DNA of 64,000 nt, from positions 2,178,702 to 2,242,701 of the forward strand of contig BCHH01000004.1 in NCBI GenBank assembly GCA_001599595.1, written 5' to 3'. This document shows, piece after piece, positions 23,741 to 32,439 of this stretch. The position numbers and the translations under genes were made by a program. Below the pieces are notes generated by a model. It did not search any database, had not been told where the DNA came from, and saw only the letters and a list, made by a program, of their open reading frames with translations. Source of the stretch: Beverwykella pulmonaria. Lineage: Eukaryota > Ascomycota > Dothideomycetes > Pleosporales > Melanommataceae. The number at the start of each line of letters is the position of its first letter. The first letter of the stretch is position 1.

Positions 23741-24553
23741 ATGGCTCTAACAAAGCAATTTATGCGCAAAGATTACTTTGAGAAGTAGAGGATTGCTGCA
23801 AAAGCAGCAAAAGCACCCCGCAAGGAACCTGCAAAGCTAGCTAGAAAAACACCTTGCAAGCAACCTCCACCTGGAGAACAACAAGTTAGTTCTAAGATCT
23901 CTGGCAAAGGTACATTAAAGGAAGAGGTTGAAGAGGCTGCTGGAAAAGGTAAGTAGTATAAGTATTAGTATTAGTATTGTTTTGTACTAACGTATACAGC
24001 ACTTGGCAAGAGACAAAGGGAAGCTCGCAACAGAAACAAGAGGTTGAAAGTCCTAGCAAGTAACAAGATTAATTGTGCACCTGTCTATAATTGCGTTGAA
24101 AAGAGTATACCTAAGCTTGGGAGGAATGTTCAACGTACTAAGTATTTAAGTAAGTTAGTATCTAATATCCTGTTATTACCTACTTATCTGTGTTAGCAGC
24201 TGCGCTTCAAGAAATTAAGTTCTACTAAATAAGTACTAGCTTCTTAATCCTATTTGTACCCTTTTAGAGACTTGTTCAAGAAATTAGTTGCAGTGTGTCT
24301 AGACATAAGGATCTCTGCTTCTAACAGTCTGCACTGCATGCTCTACAGGAAGCTGCCAAGTCTTTCCTTATTCAACTATTTGAGAGTAAGTTTAACAGTA
24401 TTTGTATATAGAATTGGTCTAACATCTATTCTAGACGCAAACCTTGCAGCAATTCACGCTAAGCGTATCACCATTATGCAAAAGGACATTAACCTTACTC
24501 TAAGAATTAGAAAAAACATGCACAAAATGGTTAGTTACCTTTTTAAAGCATAA
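23741..24553 (+). pseudogene. Histone H3-like gene 2 (RIP-damaged)
   Basis: Exons 23741-23948, 24000-24149, 24197-24385 and 24435-24553, phase-consistent, about 221 codons. The long basic tail begins MALTKQFMRKDYF (compare H3 MARTKQTARK) and contains KAPRKEPAKLARKTP. The last tail part shares an APVY word with gene 1. The histone fold is clear: AALQEIKFY then a stop at the YQ position, ISTSFLILFVPF then a stop at the FQ position, RLVQEI, loop 1 two residues longer than canonical, ALHALQEAAKSF, NLAAIHAKRITIMQKDI and a basic C-terminus. The longer loop 1 and TIMQKDI resemble centromeric H3 more than canonical H3. Four in-frame stops replace expected Gln codons. A real histone-fold relic, but orthology to CenH3 is not proven. 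Confidence 0.87.
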
Positions 24554-25353
24554 CTCTTTTAAGCTCTTTAAGGCTATTCTATTTTAATACATAATAGGCA
24601 CGGATTTATAGGGTAAAAGTTAGGTGCCTTATTTAGACGGATATTTCTGTTGAGTTTTTGGGAGGGTTTAATTAGTTTAGATGCTTAAGATATCTATTAG
24701 TCTTTTCTCTACAGTAGCCTACTAAACTACTTTAATACAAAACTTAATACAATGTGCCGTCTACTAAGGTGTAATAGAGGGTGGAATTTAGAAACTAGAG
24801 GGTAGATGCAACTTACAGCCGTGCTATGTTGTGGTGGAGTAAAGGTGTAATATAGAAAATTAAGAGGGTAGAAGGTGACTTGTGGCCATGCAACGTCTAA
24901 AGCAGCAATATACTAGGGGAGGAGGATCTAAAGGTCTTAGGTAACATTTATAAAGATAATAAGGTTTGGCAGTAGACTGTTGCAATTTTGTTATATCTAG
25001 CTACCAAAGGAAAGAAAGAGATGTGTGATAAACAAGAGACCTAGCTACAAACCCTATTTTGGGAAGAGCTCTCTACTATAGCGCACTATCTCAGCCTCCT
25101 TTTCCTCTTGCCTTTTCTGTGTTACTTGCTTACTATTAATGCGCATCTTTCCCGTCCTCTTGTAGGTAACTACTTCTTCTGTGCCAGCACTTGCACGAGC
25201 TAGCCTACGCCTTGGGAGGCAATAAGGGACTACCTTTGCAGCTACATTGTCTCTATTGCCTTCCTCCTCTAACTCTAGTCCTATTTTACTGTTAGAGTCT
25301 GTATTAGCCTTAGGAGTCTGCTGTAGCTGTGGACTCTTAACCTAAGAAACTCC
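24554..25353. other. Intergenic spacer inside the element
   Basis: About 800 bp between the 3' ends of H3-like gene 2 and gene C. Reading frames are short and no block resembles protein. A serine-rich minus-strand stretch near 25080-25330 could be an extension of gene C. Confidence 0.45.
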
Positions 25354-26687
25354 CTACTTCCCCTTCCCTTTCCCCTTCCCCTTATTTAAAGCTTTTAGTG
25401 TTGAATATTTGTCAACTGTTAAATCTAATTCTTTAATCTCTTTGCTATTTTTATTATCATCTCCACTGTTAGTTGTTGCGAAGTTGTCCTTATTGTTAGT
25501 GGTATTAGTTACTAGTATTAGTCTAGAAGTTCTCTTTCTTCCAGTCACTAACGTACAATTTGGCATCTAGGCTTAGTTCTTTACATATGGCGAGATTGCC
25601 TCTTTCTTAATACTAGGCTCCTTCTTAATAGCTTTCTTAGCTGCAGATACTGGCTTAGCCCTTTTAGCTAACAGGGTGACAGTAGGAGAAGCTATTCTAG
25701 CTACCCTGTAACTAATCCGCGTTACGTCCTCCTTGTCTTCCTAAACAAATAGTTTAAACAAGACAACAATTGTATATGTCCCTTTCCCATCTCTTGGGAA
25801 CATGTTAGTTCCTAGCATCTTGTATAGAGTTGTATTGTGGGTGTATTTGGCCACAATATATGTTGGTGACAACCCCTTCTTCCCTGCAGTTGCAAGGTTA
25901 AGGGTGCAATTCTTAATATTGCCCAGCTACACAAGTCCTACATTAGCAAGTAGGGTGTTCCTAATAAAGGTTAATTCATCTTTAATATCTTTGTCTTAGA
26001 GGAGGCAACTAAACTTATCTAGAGATAGTATTAGCCTAGTATTAGTCCAACGCCAATTAGTATTAGCCTAGGACATAATAGACACTTACAACTCTTAACG
26101 CATCTCTTAAACACAGGCGCGCCACTATTAACTAGTAGAACCTAGTTAACATTAAAGCAGGCCACCTTAATCTAAGTTTGTTTGTAGAATTCTACAGGAG
26201 GTAATAGATGTGTCTTTATCTTGTACGCAGCAAGTTTGCTTAAGAATGTCTTCGTGCTAGCTTTCTTAACAGTTTTTTAGGATGCTAGATGTCCATCTAG
26301 GGATTAGTAGAGGGCGTTAGATACTGCAATGCGGGCTTGTGCGTTACCTGCTACAGCTAATGCAATCTGTGCATGTGCACAATCTGCGTTAGACCTGTTA
26401 GGTGCAAGTTCTCCTTCCTATTTTCTAGACTGTGTTTGTGATCCTACAATGTACATACCTTAGGAGTTTTTTGGCAATAATAGATTAACTGTTTTAGTAT
26501 TAGTAATAATAGAAGCAGCTCTTTCATTCTGCGGCTGTAGTTGTGGTCCTACTCTAGATGCTGCTGGTGGCACTGTAACACTATCCTATTTATTATTCTC
26601 TTGACCGCACGCAGAACAACGTTGATATACAATGTTCATATTTTTATAATTATGCCCTAGCGTAGGGCAGAACAAAGTAAGGGGCAT
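25354..26687 (-). pseudogene. Element gene C, unknown, cysteine-pair N-terminus (RIP-damaged)
   Basis: Complement of 26090-26687 joined to 25354-26018; the intron 26019-26089 (GTAAGT donor) contains three CTAATACTA-type words. About 420 codons. It begins MPLTLFCPTLGHNYKNM and has QRCSACGQE, so a small zinc-binding knuckle is possible. The middle includes ALAVAGNAQARIAVSNAL and KTVKKASTKTFLSKLAAYKI, followed by a globular part (NIKNCTLNLATAGKKG, IVAKYTHNTTLYKMLGTNM, YTIVVLFKLFV). A basic C-terminus ends in GKGKGKGK. In-frame stops fall at likely Gln codons. No known family recognised. Confidence 0.5.
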
Positions 26688-26810
26688 AGTTGGTATGGCA
26701 AAACAGCAAGATAAAACTAATAATAGTAAAAGCTATTGTAAGACAAGAAACAAAAGGGTAAATATTTAATATTGCAGGTTGTGGGTTTTACCCTTGCCTA
26801 GCGCTCCTTG

Positions 26811-28579
26811 TTACCCTTGCTTACTAACATTATCTGTTTTGTAGAAATAAAAATGCTCTAAGCCTATATCAGATGGCAGTTTAAGGTCACTATCTACAAT
26901 AAACTTAGTGTTGTCTGTTGAAAGTATAGGCTTTTCTACACCTAGAACCTCTGTACTATCATCTACTACACCTAGCAGCTAGATACTATTAGCATGTAAC
27001 AAACAAAATATAATAAGCACTTACTTTCCACTCCTATACACTAGTTGGCTTGTCTAGTAACCCTAGTATTAGTTGTTTCCCAATTACTATGTGCTCAGAA
27101 ATTCTCTTACGCATCTCTAAATAGATGTGTTTAAATAGCTTAGCACGCTAAGTTGGAAACTCCATCTTAGCATTCTGTGGGTTAAAGCCAAGCTCCTGCA
27201 GTTGGGTGTTGCACTAGGCTTGCGTTTCTTCTGGCAGATACTTATCTAAATTATATTCTAGAACTTTCTGTCTAATAGAGTTATATTGCTCCTGCCTAAG
27301 TAATATAGCTTCCTCCTTTGCAGGATAGTCTGGGGCACTGTACAATACCCTAGGCTTCCCAACAATAATATTAGGCTAATTCTTCTGCTTTTAAATATAG
27401 TGGGCGTTCTAGATGTTAACATACTCTGCAATTTCTCTTTAGATAATGTCTATGTACACTGCAAACATAGCCACCTAATCTGCAATATTGGCCTTTACAA
27501 ATAGACTATTGTCTAATAATCCTCTAAAGTACATCTGTTATGTGTTAATGGTAATACTAGAATATGTGCGAATTAGGGTATTAGTTTGGTATTAGTCCTA
27601 GGACAGGAGAAAAACATGCGCTTACCCTCCACTAAAAGAGGAGTCCTCTTGATATCTGCTGCTACTAGGATTTAATTCTCTAATTTGCTGTACTAGTACT
27701 ATACATGTAGCAGTCCTTTATCTTAAGGTCCTTGTTCTTAAAGGCTGCCTGTGAGAGTTGTAGCTAGCTAAAGGCAAGAATGTAGGTTTCTTTGCCACAA
27801 TCTAATTAAATAAAGCAAGGGTGTTGGCCAGTAGCCCTAACGTGCTTTAAATACTAATTTCCAACACTAATAGCAGTGTTACCTGATATTCTAATATTTA
27901 CCTATAGGATTTTCCAAGAGAAGGCATTAATGCTAGTGTATATTTTAAAGCTGTATGGCTGCAGCTTTAAATAACTGTTAATAGACCACAGCCAATTTGG
28001 ACCTAGAACAATGTACTCCCCCTTTCTTCTTTGGGCGTCCTTGTTGCGGCGCCTAACACCTTTAGGGTTTGCGAGCTTGTATTCCCTAAACAGTGCGTCT
28101 CTTGCAAATATAAAGCCTTTCTGCTTTGCCTAAATATAAAGCATCTGTTTACTAAGTCTGTCTAATACACCTCTTTTTAATAATGCTTTTACGTATTGCC
28201 TGATTGAGTTCTCCATGCGCATACAAGCGTTAACCCTACAAGCTTAACAAACTAACCCCAATTCTTTCCGCAAGCGACGAATCTTGTACTTATTAATTAA
28301 TATCCTATCCTCAGCTCTTAGCATCTTAACTATCTCCTTGTTAGTGTTGTTCCCTACAAAGAATAGCGCAATAATACAGTACTTTATTTGCAGCGTTACG
28401 TTAGGTGACATCTTCTAGGAGACCCCCCACTCTTTAAACTATTCACGAATTTTATGCTCTAATGGTGAGTACCCTATCTCCTCAATGCAATACGCTATCA
28501 GATCTTTGTACGTCGCACCTTCTTCACGGTGCCTTGTAAGAAACTCCTGGAAGATATCTGGGTTGATTGGTGGGCGCCC
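26811..28579 (-). pseudogene. DDE integrase-core transposase (RIP-damaged)
   Basis: Complement of 27626-28579, 27025-27534 and 26811-26978, phase-consistent, at least 544 codons; the first exon start is unresolved. The N-terminus GRPPINPDIF...YKDLIAYCIEEIG and the central GPNWLWSINSY, ILxVNIRISGNTAISV, LDCGKE and STSTANxRIKS match the fungal 'integrase core domain' family, whose usual catalytic forms are IDGY, SDRG and RIE. Here the first Asp reads Asn and the Glu reads Lys, changes expected from G-to-A RIP. More than ten stops occur, nearly all at Gln or Trp positions (for example a TAGTAG where WW is expected). The C-terminal exons continue MYFRGLLDNSLFVKANIAD and QKNQPNIIVGKPRVLYS as in the family. 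It is the presumed mobilising enzyme, now dead. Confidence 0.85.
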
Positions 28580-28660
28580 TATACATATTTGTTATTTAAA
28601 GACTAATACCTTTCTCTAGAACTAATACCGGCCATGTTTTCCCAAATTATCAAGTATTGT

Positions 28661-28787
28661 TTTAATTATTGAAATTATTTGCAGGTGCGCGCATGTGCTT
28701 GTTGATTTTGCATTGTGCGTTTTGAGTTTTGAGTTTTGATTTTCCTCGCTTGAATTGTTGCCGGTTTGCTCATATCCGCTTTCCGTA
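28661..28787 (-). repeat. Right terminal inverted repeat
   Basis: Reverse complement of the left end; the outermost 89 bp are identical and the inner part diverges by transitions. Followed directly by the GACTTT target duplication. Confidence 0.93.
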
Positions 28788-28846
28788 GACTTTCCTTTTC
28801 AACCAACCCTCGAGTTCAATGCACCGACTTTAGGAAAGAGACAGGG

Positions 28847-29025
28847 TGTTGGTTTCACAGGGCTATTGCAATAGCAATGGGGGGGGGTTCTAAGCAAAGT
28901 ATTGATTCGTGTATCTGTCTATCTGAGGTGAGGCTCAGGAGGTTGTATCATCCCTTTGCCGCCAAGCGTCGCTAGTGTCTCATGTGATAAACACGTGATC
29001 ACCACGTTCGATATATATTCCAACA
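28847..29025 (-). repeat. 3' LTR of the copia-type element
   Basis: 179 bp, TGTTGG...CCAACA, containing TATATAT near one end and the palindromic ACGTGATCAC word. It has nine G in a homopolymer where the other LTR has eight. Confidence 0.93.
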
Positions 29026-29148
29026 CTGGCAACTCTTTCTTTTGTCGTTGTTGTTGCCAGTTGCAATCAAATAAGAAGAAAAGCATGTAACGAATGGACG
29101 CTCAATTGAGCTAGAAAGTAAGGAGAACTCCCATCCACTTTGATCGGG

Positions 29149-29730
29149 TTACCCACGTGACTGACTAGATTGATCGTTCGAACGGTTGACCCAACCGTCG
29201 ATTCGTATGCGGAGCTTGTTCGTGTCGACAAGGGCTTTGAGGGCGTTGTTTGGTATAACCTTGGTGAAGGTGTCGGCCGGGTTGTCGTTGCCGTTGATCC
29301 ACCGGATCTCCTGGAGCTCGCGTCGCTCATATGACTGTCGAAGAGCCATGATATCAATCATGAGGCGTTTCTCCTTTGTAGTACCGAGTTTGACAAGGCA
29401 TTCGTATAGTGAAAAAGAATCGGTGCATACAACGATCGGGATTTCGGGGATCTCCAATCGGTCCGTGATCATTTTGAGTGTCGTGCCGAGAACAATAGCG
29501 ATATCAACTCCTGCTACCATCCCATAGACCTCTGAAGCAAGCACTGCTCGGGTCACTCTTTTGCTCTTGGTAGAGCTGTAGTGGATGATATTGCCTGTAA
29601 TATCAAACTCGCTCTCCCCGGGGGTTTCATTTGCAATAACGATCAGATATCCTAACTGGGAACTCAAATCTTTGTTGTTTGCAAATGAGCCGTCGACGAA
29701 CACAAATAGCTTTGCTGATTCGATCTCAAG
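29149..29730 (-). CDS. Pol fragment: Ty1/copia RNase H
   Basis: Open frame of about 190 codons ending at 29149 with no own ATG; it is the C-terminal end of a pol polyprotein. The copia RNase H signatures are intact: LFVFVDGSFANN (first Asp), VLASEVYGMVAG (Glu), IVVCTDSFSLYECLVK (Asp), then the terminal LQEIRWINGNDNPADTFTK. The upstream reverse transcriptase is missing and is replaced by the inverted repeat. It cannot be translated without fusion to upstream sequence. Confidence 0.85.
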   Translation of the reverse strand, partial: LEIESAKLFVFVDGSFANNKDLSSQLGYLIVIANETPGESEFDITGNIIHYSSTKSKRVTRAVLASEVYGMVAGVDIAIVLGTTLKMITDRLEIPEIPIVVCTDSFSLYECLVKLGTTKEKRLMIDIMALRQSYERRELQEIRWINGNDNPADTFTKVIPNNALKALVDTNKLRIRIDGWVNRSNDQSSQSRG

Positions 29731-29878
29731 AGGATCCTCAAGCCCTTGTACAGACTAGCAGAGGCTGGAACACACTGGTATGTGACCTATTCAAAGCTTG
29801 TCTCGACGGTGTTTTGAGTAGGTCACATACCAGTGTGTTCCAGCCTCTGCTAGTCTGTACAAGGGCTTGAGGATCCTC
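29730..29878. repeat. Inverted repeat / hairpin, 66-bp arms
   Basis: Arms 29730-29795 and 29813-29878 are complementary at 65 of 66 positions with a 17-nt spacer, and the outer end is itself the palindrome GAGGATCCTC. It lies exactly where the pol region of the retrotransposon was lost, so it probably arose with the deletion by template switching. Confidence 0.95.
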
Positions 29879-29967
29879 ATGGGCGATCTCCTTCAGAAGG
29901 TGGGCAAAGACAAGGCGGGTGAGTGGGGTTGCTGATTGTTTGAAGCGCCTTGGAATCCATCTCTGCC

Positions 29968-30966
29968 TCAAAATCCACCGTGACCACGTCTGCGACCATA
30001 TGCCCTATTGTTTGCATATCTCCTGTCGGTCAGGTATTGGCTCGGGTTGTTGTTGATGAAATAGGCAGTGGGGTCATTGTTGAATTCGTTCTGAGAGGCG
30101 TTTTGGGCGAGGTAAGCGTTGTGGTACTGGCCAGCGCTAATTCCAACCTTCCTGCAAGTATTGTAGAATACAACTAATTTGGAGCTGAGAACGTTGAACA
30201 ATCCACCGCTAAATCTCATATCATCTGTATACAACTTTGACAACTCGGTAAGAAGCTTTAGCGGTCCAGGCAATTGTGTGTTTGTCTGAGGTTGTTGTCG
30301 GGGCTGCGTATTCTGCTGGGATGTGTTCTGAGGTGGTTGAGCAGGTGGTTGAGCAGGTGGTTGAGCAGGTGGTTGAGCAGGTGGTTGAGCAGGTGTTTGA
30401 TTTAGCTCGTCATTGGATTGAACATTCTGGTTGGTTGGCTTGGGGACTGAGAATCCTTGTGGAGGCAGTGAAGTACGGTACCAGTCCTTGGGGACAGAAT
30501 CCATTTGGCCTTGGNCTTGGGGAGAGCTCAGGTCTGTTCCTGGATGGTAATATCTTGAGTAGGGGTTGAGGCCGCCGTAATGCTTGTTCTGGTGGTCGAG
30601 GTCTGCTTTCTCCCATTTGTATGGCTCCTCTTGTTCCACTACGAGTCTCATGTTGACCGCGATCTTCTTGTTGTCTATTGGGATCCAAACGCCATTCCTG
30701 CGAAGGAATGCACGGAAGGCCTGAATGATGTCGCTATTAAGCTTGTTCCAAACAGCTATTGTCCAGTCTTCAAAGTCCTCCATAAACCACAGCCATAATT
30801 CGTTATCAATGAGTCTGCCTAAGCGATATTCCTCCATTCGGGAAGCTGCAAATCCATTTAACGCTTTGGAGTCGATCTTGTCAATGTCAATAGTGACNTC
30901 TGGCACTGTAGTCCATGTGGCCTCGTCAATGCGGTCCTTCCACCGCATAGGAAACTCGTATGCCAT
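29968..30966 (-). CDS. Gag-like protein of the copia-type element
   Basis: 332-aa ORF from ATG 30966 (MAYEFPMRWKDRIDEATW) to 29968. The first 160 residues are globular and helical, as in retroelement capsid regions. The centre holds five tandem PAQP repeats encoded by a 12-bp repeat, then a Gln/Asn/Pro-rich linker. The C-terminus is basic (YGRRRGHGGF) and could bind RNA; no CCHC knuckle is visible. Two codons contain ambiguous bases (30515 and 30898). The unbroken frame indicates recent insertion. Confidence 0.8.
   Translation of the reverse strand: MAYEFPMRWKDRIDEATWTTVPXVTIDIDKIDSKALNGFAASRMEEYRLGRLIDNELWLWFMEDFEDWTIAVWNKLNSDIIQAFRAFLRRNGVWIPIDNKKIAVNMRLVVEQEEPYKWEKADLDHQNKHYGGLNPYSRYYHPGTDLSSPQXQGQMDSVPKDWYRTSLPPQGFSVPKPTNQNVQSNDELNQTPAQPPAQPPAQPPAQPPAQPPQNTSQQNTQPRQQPQTNTQLPGPLKLLTELSKLYTDDMRFSGGLFNVLSSKLVVFYNTCRKVGISAGQYHNAYLAQNASQNEFNNDPTAYFINNNPSQYLTDRRYANNRAYGRRRGHGGF
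30331..30393. repeat. 12-bp tandem repeat inside gag
   Basis: Five copies of GGTGGTTGAGCA (plus strand), in frame and encoding PAQP repeats on the minus strand. Copy number is likely to vary between element copies. Confidence 0.9.
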
Positions 30967-31315
30967 CTTAACAGTGTACGATTGAAGGTTTTGTTCGGTT
31001 GAGGAGGGGGGGGGAGTCGTGTTTTCTTCGTTCGGACGCTGGTCCTGGTGTCCACATCCAGCACAAGCCGGAATCTCGACGGATACAGCGTAGAGAAGGT
31101 TGTTCTGCGTGATGGACGCGAACTCGGTCTCGTGGGTGGGCGTAGTAAAACGAACCCTGCGATATCAAGCTCTTTGAAGGTTGTGCCTGCGAGAATAGGC
31201 TGACCTTCCTTAGCACACAGCCCGGAGGGCACCAGCAAAGTCCTGGGCCTCAAGGTATGTCTCTTCCGTTTAACCTAGCTGTCTGTGGTTGACTGTGAAT
31301 TCAACCACTGATCAG

Positions 31316-31493
31316 TGTTGGTTTCACAGGGCTATTGCAATAGCAATGGGGGGGGTCCTAAGCAAAGTATTGATTCGTGTATCTGTCTATCTGAGGTGAG
31401 GCTCAGGAGGTTGTATCATCCCTTTGCCGCCAAGCGTCGCTAGTGTCTCGTGTGATAAACACGTGATCACCACGTTCGATATATATTCCAACA
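31316..31493 (-). repeat. 5' LTR of the copia-type element
   Basis: 178 bp, nearly identical to the 3' LTR (homopolymer length and two substitutions visible). In the element's own orientation it carries AATATATAT close to its start, a plausible TATA box, and is followed by a leader of about 350 nt before gag. Confidence 0.93.
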
Positions 31494-31498
31494 CAGGG

Positions 31499-32439
31499 TG
31501 TGGATTCTCTCTCTCAGCGTTCAGGAATCCAGCATCTGTACCACCCTCCTCCAACCTGGCTGTTGGAACTGAAAAGGGGAGGATCAGCCACAACGTGTGA
31601 CGAAAACACCCGTTGTAAGCTGCGGCAACGCAAGGTGGATTTGTGTCATCTATAACGACATTCTCCCCGCCTGAATCCAGCCGTCTGGAAAGAGCAACAT
31701 ATGCCGCTTGATCTATTGGCACAGATAGAGAGGTCGCTTAATAAGGCAAAAGTTTGTTGCATCACTCCATGGTGGGGTTGTGGATGAGAATGCTGTATAT
31801 ACCAACACGCCAGGCCTTCATGAAGTTCGAAATGCGGAATACTACGCGGCGAGACTGCGTACCTCGCTTCCCTTGTTATGTACATGTGCCAATTCCCATA
31901 GTCGGGCCTACCCGGCTATCACACCTGGTCAAATCAAAGTCGTACAGCATCAAGACGAGACACCCACTCTTGTACGCCTTCCTTCATCCCTTAGGATCAG
32001 CTTCTCTAGATTCCTCCTAAATTTTTTTTCCAGTGGGAGCGCGAATTTCTCAGAGCAAATAGCAAATATGAGCTTCACACCCCATTAATGATGCCTGTAA
32101 CAGCGAAAGTCGGTTAGTCACGTCAATGAGCAGGGTGACTTCAACGGCCGTGTCTATCCGCCGATCTCCCTTCACTCACAATCACACCGCCTCTCCCTGC
32201 TCCTTGCGGCTTGAAACGGTGGTCCTTAGCGTGCTTCACCGAACTAGTATGTGACCAGGCGCCCACGTGCTTCGAGGTGGAGTGCCTACCTTGGCGTGTA
32301 TAAGACTTTGGTATGCGTTCTACCGTCTTTCACCTCCTCCTCCTCCTCCTCCTCCTCCTCCCCCTCCTTCTGCTCCTCTCTCCTCTTCAGCCTGATAGCT
32401 ACCATCCGATATCACGACGCTGATACAGCACGAAAAAGA
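31499..32439. other. Intergenic, promoter side of the MFS gene
   Basis: No supported gene. A (CTC)n microsatellite lies at 32335-32360, immediately 5' of the MFS gene. Minus-strand open frames at 31500-31885 show no recognisable product. Confidence 0.55.

Larger units (their letters stand above)
16274..28787. mobile_element. 12.5-kb TIR DNA transposon carrying integrase and two histone H3-like genes
   Basis: The ends are inverted repeats starting TACGGAAAGCGGATATGAGC. The outer 89 bp are identical and the homology extends to about 125 bp. It is flanked by a perfect 6-bp direct repeat GACTTT (16268-16273 and 28788-28793), so it inserted as one unit. The interior is AT-rich and littered with TAG/TAA, yet long protein-like frames appear if TAG/TAA/TAGTAG are read as decayed Gln or Trp codons, as expected of RIP. 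Order: H3-like gene (-), unknown A (+), unknown B (-), repeat and gap, H3-like gene (+), unknown C (-), DDE integrase (-). Introns follow normal GT-AG rules. The integrase near one TIR is the presumed transposase. Its family is related to 'integrase core domain' proteins of fungi; the superfamily of the whole element is not assigned. Confidence 0.9.
28847..31493 (-). mobile_element. Internally deleted Ty1/copia-type LTR retrotransposon
   Basis: Two LTRs (179 and 178 bp) differing at only a few positions bound a 2.29-kb interior, with a 5-bp target duplication CAGGG (28842-28846, 31494-31498). The LTRs run TGTTGG...CCAACA. Genes read on the minus strand: an intact gag-like ORF, then an RNase H fragment. 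Integrase and reverse transcriptase are absent; a 66-bp-arm hairpin occupies the place where they should be. A purine-rich tract (AAAAGAAAGAG) precedes the 3' LTR (28847-29025). The frames are open and show no RIP, unlike the neighbouring DNA element, so this is a recent arrival that would need trans-acting enzymes. Confidence 0.93.

Noticed and set aside
16274..28787. Idea that the 12.5-kb element is a Starship (tyrosine-recombinase captain)
   Set aside because: It has long TIRs, a DDE integrase-core gene and a 6-bp duplication, and no DUF3435-type captain frame is readable at the left end.
30276..30569. Plus-strand ORF with VVEQ repeats
   Set aside because: Antisense shadow of the 12-bp repeat within gag.
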